Source: Bacillota bacterium
GTDB lineage: Bacteria; Bacillota_I; Bacilli_A; Erysipelotrichales; Erysipelotrichaceae
Direction: 5' to 3'
Length of the DNA stretch: 64,000 nucleotides
Assembly: GCA_023249475.1 (NCBI GenBank)
Contig: JAHFCO010000007.1
Span: forward strand, 18,271-82,270
Shown: positions 1 through 8,638 of the stretch, one piece after another
Position numbering within the stretch: position 1 is the first letter of the stretch
Layout: each line of letters opens with the position of its first letter
Notes under the pieces: model-generated
Told to the model about the DNA's origin: nothing
The model's database searches: none
Seen by the model: the letters and a program-made list of their open reading frames with translations, nothing else
Program-made: the position numbers and the translations under genes

Positions 1-317
1 AAATCGTCAAGCAAACCTATCGCGTCGAAGCCGTCAATGCGAAGATCATCGATACCCCCGAACAGATCGACGAAATCTATTACCACGGTGTAAGCCATCT
101 GTTGGGTCTGGACACGCACGATGTCGGTCAAGTCGAATCGATGGTTCTCAAACCGGGTCATGTGATCACGGTCGAACCTGGACTCTACAGTAAAAAAGAA
201 AAGATTGGAATCCGCATCGAAGACGACGTCCGTGTCACGGAACAGGGATACGAAATCCTTTCCCCGGACATCCTGAAAGAAGTCGAAGACATCGAAGCCT
301 TTATGGCAATACAATGA
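1..317 (+). CDS. pepP: Xaa-Pro aminopeptidase (M24 family), C-terminal part
   Basis: This is the 3' end of a gene that begins before the window; the reading frame is open from base 3 to the TGA at 315-317. The visible part contains the M24 'pita-bread' metallopeptidase signatures: HGVSHLLGLDTHDVG (metal-binding His), then GHVITVEPGLY (metal-binding Glu) and GIRIEDDVRVTEQG (second Glu). These are typical of aminopeptidase P, which removes an N-terminal residue preceding proline in the cytoplasm. Only about 105 residues are visible, so the creatinase-like N-terminal domain cannot be checked. A terminator follows immediately. Confidence 0.9.
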   Translation, partial: IVKQTYRVEAVNAKIIDTPEQIDEIYYHGVSHLLGLDTHDVGQVESMVLKPGHVITVEPGLYSKKEKIGIRIEDDVRVTEQGYEILSPDILKEVEDIEAFMAIQ

Positions 318-345
318 AACTCCGCCCATCAGACGGAGTTTTTCT
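318..345 (+). terminator. Intrinsic terminator of the M24 peptidase gene
   Basis: Seven-base-pair stem AACTCCG / CGGAGTT with a nine-base loop, starting directly after the stop codon and followed by TTT C TT. The T-run lies on the plus side only, so it serves the peptidase gene and not the convergent regulator. Confidence 0.8.
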
Positions 346-1192
346 TAGAAATTAAGTCTCCTGGAACATAAGTGGAAAGGACACGTTCACTATACTTCTC
401 ATAGTCAGAGTTGAGGATCAAGAAGTAAAGAATATCCAAGACATATTGCATCGCCGAACGGGAAGTTATGGCTCCGACCCGCAAGTTACTTTCGAAACAT
501 TTGAAGTAGAGCGGATAATCACTATGTTTTAGCAACTCAGAATCTTGACTACCGGTTAATGTGATGACGGGTGTACCTTTTGCGTTAAGGATTTCGGCAA
601 TCTTCAGGATTTCCGGCGTTTCTCCTGTAGAAGAAATGACAAGCGCACAATGGGTTGCATCGGAATTCTGAGCCTGCATATACTGTAAATCCACACCACG
701 ATAGATTTCTACATTAAAGCCCAAACGGAATAATTTATAGTGGAAATCTTCGCCGACGCTATTGGACGCCCCACGTCCATAGATGTCGATCTTCGAACTT
801 TGCTTAATGATTTGAACGACTCGAACCAACTCTTCCTGACTGATAAGTTTACTTGTCAGTCGCAACGATTCAACGACATTGGTTTCAATCGAAGCGATGA
901 TATGTTCGGTTTCACGCATATGCTCCGCCAATTTCTCGTCCTCTAGGGTTAGTTTCCGATTGGAGTACGAATTGATCTCGGCTGCTAGTAGAACCCTAAA
1001 CTCGGCGAAACCCTCATCCGTGATTTTTGAGCATAATCGCAAAACAGTCGTAGGACTAGTATAGGTCGCTTTTGCGATATCTCGAATACTCATTCTTATG
1101 ACTTTTGGTGCGTTTTCCAAAATATATCTCGCGATGTCTTGTTCCGATGAAGACAGTTTTCCAGTATCCCGAAGTTTTGAGATGATTCCCAT
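329..1192 (-). CDS. RpiR/MurR-family transcriptional regulator (HTH plus SIS domain)
   Basis: A 287-residue protein with the RpiR layout: an N-terminal helix-turn-helix of about 75 residues (…SIRDIAKATYTSPTTVLRLC…) and a C-terminal SIS sugar-phosphate-binding domain (around residues 110-270, with GRGASNSVGEDF and the VISSTGETPEIL loop). Family members sense phosphosugars such as MurNAc-6P or GlcN-6P. It is divergent from the PTS EIIC, MFS, MurQ and MupG genes, the arrangement of the E. coli murR-murQP locus, so MurNAc-6P is the likely ligand; this is inferred from context. Its end overlaps the terminator of the upstream peptidase gene, the two being convergent. Confidence 0.85.
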   Translation of the reverse strand: MGIISKLRDTGKLSSSEQDIARYILENAPKVIRMSIRDIAKATYTSPTTVLRLCSKITDEGFAEFRVLLAAEINSYSNRKLTLEDEKLAEHMRETEHIIASIETNVVESLRLTSKLISQEELVRVVQIIKQSSKIDIYGRGASNSVGEDFHYKLFRLGFNVEIYRGVDLQYMQAQNSDATHCALVISSTGETPEILKIAEILNAKGTPVITLTGSQDSELLKHSDYPLYFKCFESNLRVGAITSRSAMQYVLDILYFLILNSDYEKYSERVLSTYVPGDLISKKNSV

Positions 1193-1275
1193 TGTATTTC
1201 CTCCACAGTCATTATAGCAAACAATCCATCTTCAAGTGATTGAATGAATTGTTGCCTGTAACAGAAAACGGAACA

Positions 1276-1303
1276 TTGTTCTAATCGATGTAAGCGCTAT
1301 AGT
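1276..1303 (+). promoter_or_regulatory. Putative promoter with cre-like operator in front of the first PTS EIIC
   Basis: TTGTTC (1276-1281), 16-base spacer, TATAGT (1298-1303). A cre-like sequence TGTAAGCGCTATAG (1289-1302) overlaps the -10 element; it matches the CcpA consensus TGWNANCGNTNWCA except for the last CA. A CcpA-bound operator here would block the promoter in the presence of preferred sugars. The 1193-1389 region is the divergent spacer shared with the RpiR-type regulator, so that protein's operator should also lie here, but I could not single it out. Confidence 0.55.
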
Positions 1304-1389
1304 AATTCACGCTAAAATATTCTAAAGTATGCTCATGGAAATCCCTTGGTGGGCCCGCTGAGGTATCCTAACGAAAGAGAGGAAAGAAA

Positions 1390-2670
1390 ATGAAGCGGTT
1401 TGAAGCATTTGCAGAAAAATTCCTGGTTCCAATTGCAGATCGGATTTCCCGCAATAAGGAAATCAATGCTGTTAAAGATGGGATGGTACAAATTCTACCA
1501 TTATTGTTAATTGGATCGATCGTATTGGTTATCACGAACTTCCCATACATCGAGAAAATTCTGCCCGGTGTCGATCTTTGGGGGATTTTTGGAAAAGGTT
1601 ACGAAGCAACGATGGGGATCGCTGCGCTCGTTGGAGCATTTACATTCGCATACAACTATGCAATTTCTTTAGGTAGCAACGGTGTTTATGGTGGGATTAC
1701 TTCGGTTGCCGCCTATTTCCTGGTTACGGACTTTGCTGTTACCACGGATACAGGTTCGGTATATGGTATTCCAGTGGCTGCACTCGGCGCAAAAGCGTTG
1801 TTCACGGTCATTCTTGTCGCCCTTGTCTCTGTAAGAATCTACGTTTTCTTCGAAAAGAAAAACATCGTTATCCGTATGCCGGAATCCGTTCCTGCGAACA
1901 TTTCAAAATCATTCTCTTCAATTCTGCCGATGCTGTTTGTCACATTCGCAATGCTCGCGATCCGCTCTGGTTTGGCGGCCACCTCTTTCGGGAATCTGCA
2001 GAATTTCGTCTTTACGATTATCACGACTCCGTTGCTCGGATTGGCTAATCTACCCTTCTTCATCGTCGTCATGAATATGATGATCATGGTATTCTGGTTC
2101 TTTGGATTACACGGCGGACTATTGTCTACCGCAATCTTCGGACCGGTATTAACCACGATGACACTGGCCAACGCAGACGCGTTTGCGAATGGGGAAAAGA
2201 TTCCTTACATTACGTCTCAAGTGTTCAACAACACATATGGTACGCTGGCGGCAGCCGGTGTTCTCGCAGCGGTTGTCGCCGCGATGATTGTCGGACGATC
2301 CAAACGTACAAAAGCTGTCTCTAGACTATCGATTGTACCGGCGATTTTCGGGATCCAAGAACCGTTCCACTTCGGATTTCCGACCTTCTTGAATCCGATT
2401 ACGTTAATTCCTTATGTCTTTGTTCCTGCGATTACAGCATTTATCGGATATACGTTGATTCAACTGGGAATTGCACCGCAACCCGTTATCGACGTCCCTT
2501 GGACGACGCCGATTTTGATCCAAGGGTTCATCTCGACAAACTATAATATCATGGGTGCCCTTGTACAACTCTTCCTGTTTGCCATCTCCGTGTTGATGTA
2601 CATTCCGTTCATTCGCATTGTTGATAAAACTTATCTCAAAGAAGAAGCGGAGAATGATTCGGTAAAATAG
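1390..2670 (+). CDS. PTS sugar transporter subunit IIC, lactose/cellobiose family
   Basis: A 426-residue polytopic membrane protein of the Lac-type PTS EIIC family. The N-terminus (EKFLVPIADRISRNKEINAVKDGMVQILPLLLIGSI) and the later motifs GLHGGLL, GIQEPFHFGFP and PWTTPILIQGFIST are characteristic of this family, which moves beta-linked disaccharides during phosphorylation. The start ATG has an AGAGAGGAAAG ribosome site. No EIIA or EIIB gene is adjacent, so these must be supplied in trans. With MurQ and MupG downstream, the substrate is plausibly MurNAc-GlcNAc or a related wall disaccharide; note that MurP of E. coli and S. aureus belongs to a different (glucose-type) EIIBC family. Confidence 0.88.
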   Translation: MKRFEAFAEKFLVPIADRISRNKEINAVKDGMVQILPLLLIGSIVLVITNFPYIEKILPGVDLWGIFGKGYEATMGIAALVGAFTFAYNYAISLGSNGVYGGITSVAAYFLVTDFAVTTDTGSVYGIPVAALGAKALFTVILVALVSVRIYVFFEKKNIVIRMPESVPANISKSFSSILPMLFVTFAMLAIRSGLAATSFGNLQNFVFTIITTPLLGLANLPFFIVVMNMMIMVFWFFGLHGGLLSTAIFGPVLTTMTLANADAFANGEKIPYITSQVFNNTYGTLAAAGVLAAVVAAMIVGRSKRTKAVSRLSIVPAIFGIQEPFHFGFPTFLNPITLIPYVFVPAITAFIGYTLIQLGIAPQPVIDVPWTTPILIQGFISTNYNIMGALVQLFLFAISVLMYIPFIRIVDKTYLKEEAENDSVK

Positions 2671-2732
2671 ACTTGAGTCATTTGAACGCTTGCTGGCGGC
2701 AAGTTCGAATGATTATCAACGATTGATTAAAT

Positions 2733-2762
2733 GGCAGCCGGTCTTTCCGGCTGCCCTTCCTT
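2733..2762 (+). terminator. Hairpin between EIIC and the MFS gene
   Basis: A perfect nine-base-pair stem GGCAGCCGG / CCGGCTGCC with a TCTTT loop, followed by CTTCCTTT. The tail is only moderately T-rich, so partial termination is likely, lowering MFS-murQ-mupG expression relative to EIIC. A second imperfect hairpin (roughly 2680-2712) precedes it. Confidence 0.55.
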
Positions 2763-2781
2763 TAGAAAGTGGCATATTGCC

Positions 2782-3951
2782 ATGGGTCAATTCATGAAAA
2801 GAGATTTGAGACTTACCATTGCTTTACAAGTATCGTTTTGGAGTTTGATATGTACTACGTATGTTTACCTAAGTGCATACCTATATCATTCAGGATTCTC
2901 GATAACGTTGGTTGCGTACTCGTTCGCTGTTTCAAAGGCACTTGGATTCATAACCCAATGCTTGATCGTCGGTTTTTTGAAACCGCAACATGATGAAGTC
3001 AAACTGTTAAGAACCGGAGTCATACTGATGACGTTGTCGCTAATCTCAATGCACCTGTTTAAAAGTGGATATGCTGCATTGGTTTGCCTGGTGTTTCTCG
3101 GTGCTTTCGAGAATAGTATGCCGACATTGATGGATGCATGGTTGATCCGAAGCACGAAGGAGATATCCGTTTATGCTTCGGTCCGATCATTTGCTTCCTT
3201 GGCCTTCGCTTCGTGCTCCCTTCTCCTAGGGAACCTGGTCGGTCGGTGGGGATACTCGACAATTCCTGTATTAGCGGTGTGCATCCTCATGGTAACGATA
3301 TATCTCTTGTTGAAAATCGAATCCCACAACTCCGACCATGTCATCGAACTCTGGAAGCCGGAACCCATGAAACCACGAACTTTGTTCAGTAGTTGGATGG
3401 TCCTTGCGTTGGGATTCGGTTTTGTACTTCTTCCTTTTGGTCAGATTCTGCCTTTACTCGTTACAGGATCCAATCTTTCCCAAGGATGGATCGGAATCAT
3501 GACGGGGATGACTTCCATCTTTCAGTTCTTATCGCTGAGAATGTATCATAAAGTCGACTCGTTGAACGACGATCTTAAAGTGACTATCGGTCTTGCGGCT
3601 TATGTGATCGGATTATTTCTCTGTCAAAACAAATCGATCACTTCGCTTCTTCTGTCACAGGTTTTCTTTGGATCAGGATATGGGATACTCTTCCCGACAC
3701 TAAAAGGTCTTATTGTCAAACAATCAGATGATGCTGATACTCGTCAAAAACTAATCATCAGTGATTTGATGATATTCTCAATTTCGCCTCTACTCGCAAG
3801 CATCGCGTTCGGCTGGGCGATAAACAATCTCGGCATAGATGGAATCATCATTGGACTAGTCACTATTCTACTTGCAACAGCGGCATTATATCTTGGTCAA
3901 AATATTTTCAAAGGAGGAAAAAAACATGGAATTAAGCAAACTCGTAACTGA
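2782..3951 (+). CDS. Major facilitator superfamily transporter
   Basis: A 389-residue membrane protein with about twelve hydrophobic segments, resembling LacY-like/MFS_1-like sugar or nucleoside symporters. An in-frame ATG at 2731 lies inside the preceding hairpin, so the ATG at 2782 with AGAAAGTGG just upstream is preferred; 2794 is another possibility. The end overlaps murQ by 26 bases, so the two are translated together. By position it should import a compound feeding into MurQ, for example MurNAc, anhydro-MurNAc or a muropeptide sugar, but the sequence itself does not fix the substrate. Confidence 0.78.
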   Translation: MGQFMKRDLRLTIALQVSFWSLICTTYVYLSAYLYHSGFSITLVAYSFAVSKALGFITQCLIVGFLKPQHDEVKLLRTGVILMTLSLISMHLFKSGYAALVCLVFLGAFENSMPTLMDAWLIRSTKEISVYASVRSFASLAFASCSLLLGNLVGRWGYSTIPVLAVCILMVTIYLLLKIESHNSDHVIELWKPEPMKPRTLFSSWMVLALGFGFVLLPFGQILPLLVTGSNLSQGWIGIMTGMTSIFQFLSLRMYHKVDSLNDDLKVTIGLAAYVIGLFLCQNKSITSLLLSQVFFGSGYGILFPTLKGLIVKQSDDADTRQKLIISDLMIFSISPLLASIAFGWAINNLGIDGIIIGLVTILLATAALYLGQNIFKGGKKHGIKQTRN

Positions 3952-4837
3952 AACTAGAAATCCAAATACCTACCAACTCGACGAAATGGACGCATTGGGA
4001 ATCGTTAGGGCAATGAATGTCGAAGATAGAAAAACGATTGAAGCGGTTGAAAAAGAAGCAGAACACATCGCCGAAGTCATCGACGCTGTCGTTGAGAGAA
4101 TGCGTGCCGGAGGAAGATTGATATACTGTGGAGCGGGCACAAGCGGAAGACTCGCTGTTTTGGACGCAGTCGAGTGCGTACCGACGTTCGGGATGGCCAA
4201 AGATCGCGTAATTGCCCTATTGGCAGGGACAGCTGCGGATAGTCAAGCAAAGGAAGAGGCCGAAGATGATCCCGTATTGGCTGTTAACTCCCTTAAAATG
4301 ATCGATCTTCAATCCAATGATGTATTGATTGGAGTGGCTGCAAGCGGAAGAACCCCTTATGTGATCGGTGCTTTGGATTACGCAAAGGAAAAGAAGGCAA
4401 TGACTGTATCGATTGCTTGCAACCCTAATTGCGAAATGACGAAACATGCCGACTTGGCGATTGAACTAAATAATGGACCGGAAGTACTAACGGGATCAAC
4501 CCGGTTAAAGGCAGGGACATCTCAAAAGATGGTCCTGAACATGATTACCACGGCATCCATGATTCTTATGGGGAAAGTCTATGAGAACTTAATGGTGGAC
4601 GTGGAAGTAAGTAACGAGAAGCTAAAGCAGCGATGGATTAATATCGTTAGGGAAATTACAGGATGCGAGTACGAAGAGGCAGATGAATACTATTCGCTGT
4701 CCGAAGGAAACGCGAAGGTCGCTTCAATAATGATCATGCATCATTGTTCAAGTGAAGTGGCGAGACAACTACTGACGAAGTACAACGGTTTCCTGAAACC
4801 GTGTCTTGCATCGGTGAAGGAGACGGAAAATGTTTAA
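3926..4837 (+). CDS. murQ: N-acetylmuramic acid 6-phosphate etherase
   Basis: A 303-residue cytoplasmic enzyme of the SIS superfamily. It cleaves the lactyl ether of MurNAc-6-phosphate, giving GlcNAc-6-phosphate and D-lactate. The family signatures are clear: LVTETRNPNT near the N-terminus, GRLIYCGAGTSGRLAVLDAVECVPTFG (sugar-phosphate loop with the conserved Glu), the region GVAASGRTPYVIGAL, and GPEVLTGSTRLKAGTSQKMVLNMI. The start is fixed by AAAGGAGG eight bases before ATG 3926; longer upstream frames are part of the MFS gene. It overlaps MFS at the start and MupG at the end, so the last three genes form a tightly coupled operon. Confidence 0.96.
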   Translation: MELSKLVTETRNPNTYQLDEMDALGIVRAMNVEDRKTIEAVEKEAEHIAEVIDAVVERMRAGGRLIYCGAGTSGRLAVLDAVECVPTFGMAKDRVIALLAGTAADSQAKEEAEDDPVLAVNSLKMIDLQSNDVLIGVAASGRTPYVIGALDYAKEKKAMTVSIACNPNCEMTKHADLAIELNNGPEVLTGSTRLKAGTSQKMVLNMITTASMILMGKVYENLMVDVEVSNEKLKQRWINIVREITGCEYEEADEYYSLSEGNAKVASIMIMHHCSSEVARQLLTKYNGFLKPCLASVKETENV

Positions 4838-5933
4838 ATGCGGCGTGACGGTGTATCCTGATTTTCATTCGATTGGGGAAATCGAAATCTACCTTCGACA
4901 ATGCAAGTCACTCGGTTATCAACGCATGTTTACATGCATGCAGCTTGGCGACTACGGGTTTGAAAATGGAAAGCGATCGGATGACCCTTGCTTTAGGGAA
5001 CTTTTCAGATGTGCAAAAACAATCGGTATGACTACGTCTGCTGACATTACGGATAAAGTCTTTGAAATCTATGGGGCTACACCGAGCGATCTCTTAGCAT
5101 TTAGCCGAATTGGGCTGGATATCTTACGTTTGGACGGGGGATTCACCACGGATCAAATTATTGAAATGACAAACAACGAGTATGGGATAAAAATTGAACT
5201 AAATGCATCACACATACTTAGTATTTCAAATGGAGACGATTTCTTTCTGGAAGTTAAAAAACGCGGCAAAAAAGAAAATCTTCTTGCATGTTTCAATTTC
5301 TATCCTCGGATGGATACCGGACAGAGCACGATGGATGTTGTTAGAACGCTCAAACAGCTATCTCAGTTTAAACTAGAGACATCTGCCTTCATCGCAAGTC
5401 AATCGGCACCCTCCGTATTGCATGGATATGGCCATGGTATCATGACCATTGAATCACACCGATTTTCAGTGCCATCTATCGCCGCACAAGAATTAGCGGC
5501 AATAGGGATAGATACCGTAATGTTCGGCGACGCTTTTGCTTCGACAGAAGAACTTGAATCATTGATTGAACATTCAAAATCAGATCAGATTCGTCTTCCG
5601 ATCCACTTCAATGAATATGTCTCGGAAGATCTCAAGGCTAAGATATGCTCCACGAAATTTACTACTCGAGGGGATCAACCAGACAATGTCATTCGTACTC
5701 AACAATTACGTGGGTTGAATATCAAACCGAATTATTGTGTGCCAAGAAAGATTAACTCCGTAACCATCGATAACAATCTTTCGGGTAGATATTCTGGTGA
5801 GATTCAAATCCTTCTTAATCATCTACCCGCCGATCGGAGTGTGAATGTAGTAGGGGAAGTTTCTGCCGAAGCTTCAATTCTTTTCCCTTATATACAGAGT
5901 GAGAAAAATTCATTCGTATTCTACAGCCGATAG
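4830..5933 (+). CDS. mupG: MupG/GH170-type 6-phospho-N-acetylmuramidase (DUF871), first copy
   Basis: A 367-residue protein of the DUF871 family: an N-terminal TIM-barrel part (CGVTVYPDF, LGYQRMFTCMQLGD, RLDGGFTTDQIIEMTNNEYGI, ACFNFYPRMDTG) and a C-terminal cyclophilin-like part (around residue 245 onward). In Staphylococcus aureus the family member MupG hydrolyses MurNAc-6P-GlcNAc to MurNAc-6P and GlcNAc. Here it overlaps the murQ stop codon by eight bases, so hydrolase and etherase act in sequence, which strongly supports that role. A second, more G/C-rich paralogue lies at 27287. Codon choice is more A/T-rich than in most of the window. Confidence 0.88.
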   Translation: MFKCGVTVYPDFHSIGEIEIYLRQCKSLGYQRMFTCMQLGDYGFENGKRSDDPCFRELFRCAKTIGMTTSADITDKVFEIYGATPSDLLAFSRIGLDILRLDGGFTTDQIIEMTNNEYGIKIELNASHILSISNGDDFFLEVKKRGKKENLLACFNFYPRMDTGQSTMDVVRTLKQLSQFKLETSAFIASQSAPSVLHGYGHGIMTIESHRFSVPSIAAQELAAIGIDTVMFGDAFASTEELESLIEHSKSDQIRLPIHFNEYVSEDLKAKICSTKFTTRGDQPDNVIRTQQLRGLNIKPNYCVPRKINSVTIDNNLSGRYSGEIQILLNHLPADRSVNVVGEVSAEASILFPYIQSEKNSFVFYSR

Positions 5934-5960
5934 TTAATAACGAACAAAAGCATGATTTCA

Positions 5961-5986
5961 AAGCCGTTCTCGTGACGGCTTTTTCG
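5961..5986 (+). terminator. Intrinsic terminator after the murQ-mupG operon
   Basis: Seven-base-pair stem AAGCCGT / ACGGCTT with loop TCTCGTG, followed by TTT C. It closes the first amino-sugar operon. Confidence 0.8.
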
Positions 5987-6144
5987 TGAGAAGGGAAAAG
6001 GATGCAAACCCCCTAGAACGAACGGTTGATGGACAATCCAGAATAGTGAAGGATGTTATGGTTCGATTCTAAAAAACATCTTCAGCTAAAATCGTGGTAT
6101 TTGCCTATACAATCGACTTCATTTGAGAAATTTTTGTTTATCCC

Positions 6145-6172
6145 TTGACAACTCACTGTCATTGCATATAAT
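6145..6172 (+). promoter_or_regulatory. Near-perfect sigma-A promoter for ywiB-argS-rpoE
   Basis: TTGACA (6145-6150), 16-base spacer, TATAAT (6167-6172). The first in-frame ATG with a ribosome site is at 6195, so an upstream ATG at 6123 would precede the promoter and is not the start. The 5987-6144 stretch before it shows only an imperfect hairpin (about 6048-6082) and no gene. Confidence 0.85.
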
Positions 6173-6194
6173 TCAAGAGAAAAAGGGTGGAGAC

Positions 6195-6593
6195 ATGAAC
6201 GAGGTACGTAGAATCGATTTGACTGTCAAACAAACCGAACTCGAAACCGGAGTCGCCCAAATCATCTATCAAGGGAAGGCATTGCGCGTGAAAAACGAAG
6301 CGATGTATTCGCTCACGTATAACGAATCCAAGACGACGGAAGTTCTTCTGGAAGTGTATTCGGACCATTTGGTCTTGAAGCGTACCGGAGAAGCTTTGAC
6401 GACGTTGACGTTTAACCCCGCTAAGAAACAGACTGGAAGTTTATCCACGACCTACGGCGTGATTTCACTGGACATCCTGACGGAACAGTTGCGAATCACT
6501 TCTTCGCGTCTTCGATGGATGTATCGGCTCAACCAGGGGGATGAGCTTGTCGGAGCGTATGTCAGCGAGTGGACACTGGAGGAAACCGAATGA
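6195..6593 (+). CDS. ywiB: DUF1934 / YwiB-family beta-barrel protein
   Basis: A 132-residue cytoplasmic protein of the YwiB (DUF1934) family, small beta-barrel proteins of unknown biochemical role that commonly stand directly before argS in Firmicutes, as here. The conserved C-terminal half includes FNPAKKQTGSLSTTYG and the final MYRLNQGDELVGAY strands. Start at 6195 is set by the strong promoter at 6145-6172 and by AGGGTGGAGA upstream. It overlaps argS by four bases (ATGA), so translation is coupled. Confidence 0.8.
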   Translation: MNEVRRIDLTVKQTELETGVAQIIYQGKALRVKNEAMYSLTYNESKTTEVLLEVYSDHLVLKRTGEALTTLTFNPAKKQTGSLSTTYGVISLDILTEQLRITSSRLRWMYRLNQGDELVGAYVSEWTLEETE

Positions 6594-8233
6594 ATTTGAT
6601 CGAAACAGCCTTAAAACAAGCCATACAGAACGCCGTGAAGAAGGCGTTTGACACAAACATCGACCTTGAAGAAATCGTCGTCGAGGAACCGAAATCGAAG
6701 GAACACGGGGATTATGCATCCAACGTGGCCATGCGCTTGGCGAAAGTATTAAAGCAAAACCCAAGAAACGTCGCGCAGACGATTCTACAAGAAATCGATA
6801 CGAAGGAAGGCGGGATCCGCCAGGCGGAAATCGCCGGACCGGGATTCATCAATTTTTTCATGGAAGCCGGCAGTCTATCCGAAGTCATCAAGAAAGTGCT
6901 CACCGAAGATACGAAGTACGGAAACACCGAGTCCAGCGACAAACGCAAATGGAACGTGGAGTATGTCTCCGCCAATCCGACCGGTGACCTTCATCCCGGT
7001 CATGCCAGAGGCGCTTCCATCGGGGATTCGCTGACACGCATCATGAAAGCTGCGGGCTATGACGTCACGCGCGAATACTACATCAACGACGCGGGGAACC
7101 AGATCAACAATATGGCGAAGTCCCTGCAGGCGCGCTATCTTCAACACTTCGGTGTCGAGGCCGTCGTACCTGAAGACGGATATCACGGGAAAGACTTGAT
7201 CGAGATCGCACAGACACTCGCCAACGAAGTCGGCGACATCTACGTGAACACGGATAAAGAAGAAAGTCTGCCGATTTTCCGGACGTTCGGGCTAAGGGAA
7301 GAGACCAAGAAGTTGCGTGAGGATTTATTGGCGTTCAACGTCGAATTCGACGTCTGGACTTCCGAACAATCCATCTATGATCGCGGATTGGTCGAAAAAG
7401 CATTGACAAAACTGATCGAACAAGGCCATACTTACGTACACGAAGAAGCCACATGGTTGAAAACCACCGATTTCGGTGATGACAAAGACCGTGTGCTGGT
7501 TCGTGGGAATGGATTATATACCTATTTGATGCCGGACATCGCCTACCATCTCAACAAGAAAGACCGGGGATACGACGTCCTCATCGACTTGTTGGGGGCG
7601 GATCATCACGGATACATCGCGCGGTTGAAAGCCGCCATCCAAGCCTTGGGTTATCCCGCGGGCGATCTGGATGTGGATATCATCCAGATGGCACGGATGA
7701 TCAAGGACGGCGAAGAATTCAAGATGAGCAAACGTACGGGCAAAGCGGTCTCCCTCAAGGATCTGACCGAAGCCGCCGGCGTCGATGCCGTCCGTTATTA
7801 TTTCGTCAGCCGGGCGGGGGATACCCACATGGACCTGGATTTGGATATGGCAAGCAAGCAATCCAACGAAAACCCGGTCTATTACGCCCAATACGCCCAT
7901 GCGCGGATGTGTTCCATCCAACGCAACGCCAACATGGACGTCGCGGATACGTTTGAGCGAATCACCCATCCCAAGGAAATCGAACTCTGCAAGATCATGA
8001 TCGATTTCCCGCAGATGATCAAAGACGCGGCCTTGACGCGCCAACCCCACAAAGTATGCAATTATATCCAGAAGCTGGCCGCCGCGTTCCATGCGTTCTA
8101 TAACGAATGCCAGGTCTTGAATTTGGAAGACGGCGCATTGAGCGCCCAACGACTGGGACTGGTGAAAGCCACCCAGTACACCTTACGCAACGCCTTGACC
8201 CTGATCGGGGTTAGCGCACCGGAAAAAATGTAG
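6590..8233 (+). CDS. argS: Arginyl-tRNA synthetase
   Basis: A 547-residue class I aminoacyl-tRNA synthetase that charges tRNA-Arg with arginine. Seen in order: the N-terminal Add1-type tRNA-binding domain (about 1-110), VSANPTGDLHPGHARGAS with the HIGH-type motif HPGH at 135-138, a KMSKR variant of the KMSKS loop at 378-382 followed by TGKAVSL, and the all-helical anticodon-binding domain ending NALTLIGVSAPEKM. The start overlaps the ywiB stop as ATGA and has CTGGAGGA upstream. rpoE follows 13 bases later, making a three-gene operon. Confidence 0.97.
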   Translation: MNLIETALKQAIQNAVKKAFDTNIDLEEIVVEEPKSKEHGDYASNVAMRLAKVLKQNPRNVAQTILQEIDTKEGGIRQAEIAGPGFINFFMEAGSLSEVIKKVLTEDTKYGNTESSDKRKWNVEYVSANPTGDLHPGHARGASIGDSLTRIMKAAGYDVTREYYINDAGNQINNMAKSLQARYLQHFGVEAVVPEDGYHGKDLIEIAQTLANEVGDIYVNTDKEESLPIFRTFGLREETKKLREDLLAFNVEFDVWTSEQSIYDRGLVEKALTKLIEQGHTYVHEEATWLKTTDFGDDKDRVLVRGNGLYTYLMPDIAYHLNKKDRGYDVLIDLLGADHHGYIARLKAAIQALGYPAGDLDVDIIQMARMIKDGEEFKMSKRTGKAVSLKDLTEAAGVDAVRYYFVSRAGDTHMDLDLDMASKQSNENPVYYAQYAHARMCSIQRNANMDVADTFERITHPKEIELCKIMIDFPQMIKDAALTRQPHKVCNYIQKLAAAFHAFYNECQVLNLEDGALSAQRLGLVKATQYTLRNALTLIGVSAPEKM

Positions 8234-8246
8234 CAGGAGGAATACC

Positions 8247-8615
8247 ATGAGCAATCGATCCATGACCGATGTCGCATTCGACATCCTACAAGCCCAAGGA
8301 AAAGAAATGACCTTTGTTGAATTATGGGGCAAAGTCTGCACTTCCTTCGGGTTCACGACATCCCAAGCCGAAAATAAAATCGCCCAGTTTTTCTCGGCGA
8401 TGACCTTGGATGTCCGCTTCGCACCCTTGGCGGGCGGCATATGGGATTTACGTTCCCGTCGCACCTACAACGAAACGCATATCGATACCGATTCCATCAT
8501 CATCGAAGAAGAGTTGATCAAGGAAGATGACTTGATGGCTTCCGTCTTCGATGACACGGAAGAAGAGTTCGATAAGCCGTTCCACGAAGAACCAGTACCA
8601 GAAGAAGAATTCTAA
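8247..8615 (+). CDS. rpoE: RNA polymerase delta subunit
   Basis: A 122-residue protein with the HARE-HTH delta-subunit fold (about 1-75: MTDVAFDILQAQGKEMTFVELWGKV…GGIWDLRSRR) and a highly acidic tail rich in Glu and Asp (about 80-122). Delta is a Gram-positive accessory subunit that increases transcription specificity and helps recycle core polymerase. Its presence supports a Bacillota host. The gene is shorter than the Bacillus one because the acidic tail is brief. The ribosome site is AGGAGG; the argS-rpoE order is conserved. Confidence 0.93.
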   Translation: MSNRSMTDVAFDILQAQGKEMTFVELWGKVCTSFGFTTSQAENKIAQFFSAMTLDVRFAPLAGGIWDLRSRRTYNETHIDTDSIIIEEELIKEDDLMASVFDDTEEEFDKPFHEEPVPEEEF

Positions 8616-8617
8616 TC

Positions 8618-8638
8618 GCCGGGAAACCGGCTTTTTTA
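8618..8638 (+). terminator. Terminator of ywiB-argS-rpoE
   Basis: Five-base-pair GC stem GCCGG / CCGGC with a GAAA tetraloop followed by six T residues, three bases after the rpoE stop. Confidence 0.85.

Noticed and set aside
318..345. Bidirectional use of the first terminator
   Set aside because: No T-run follows the stem on the minus strand, so it is unlikely to end the RpiR-type gene.
2731..2781. Upstream start of the MFS gene at 2731
   Set aside because: The extra codons are made of the hairpin GGCAGCCGG…CCGGCTGCC; a better ribosome site precedes 2782.
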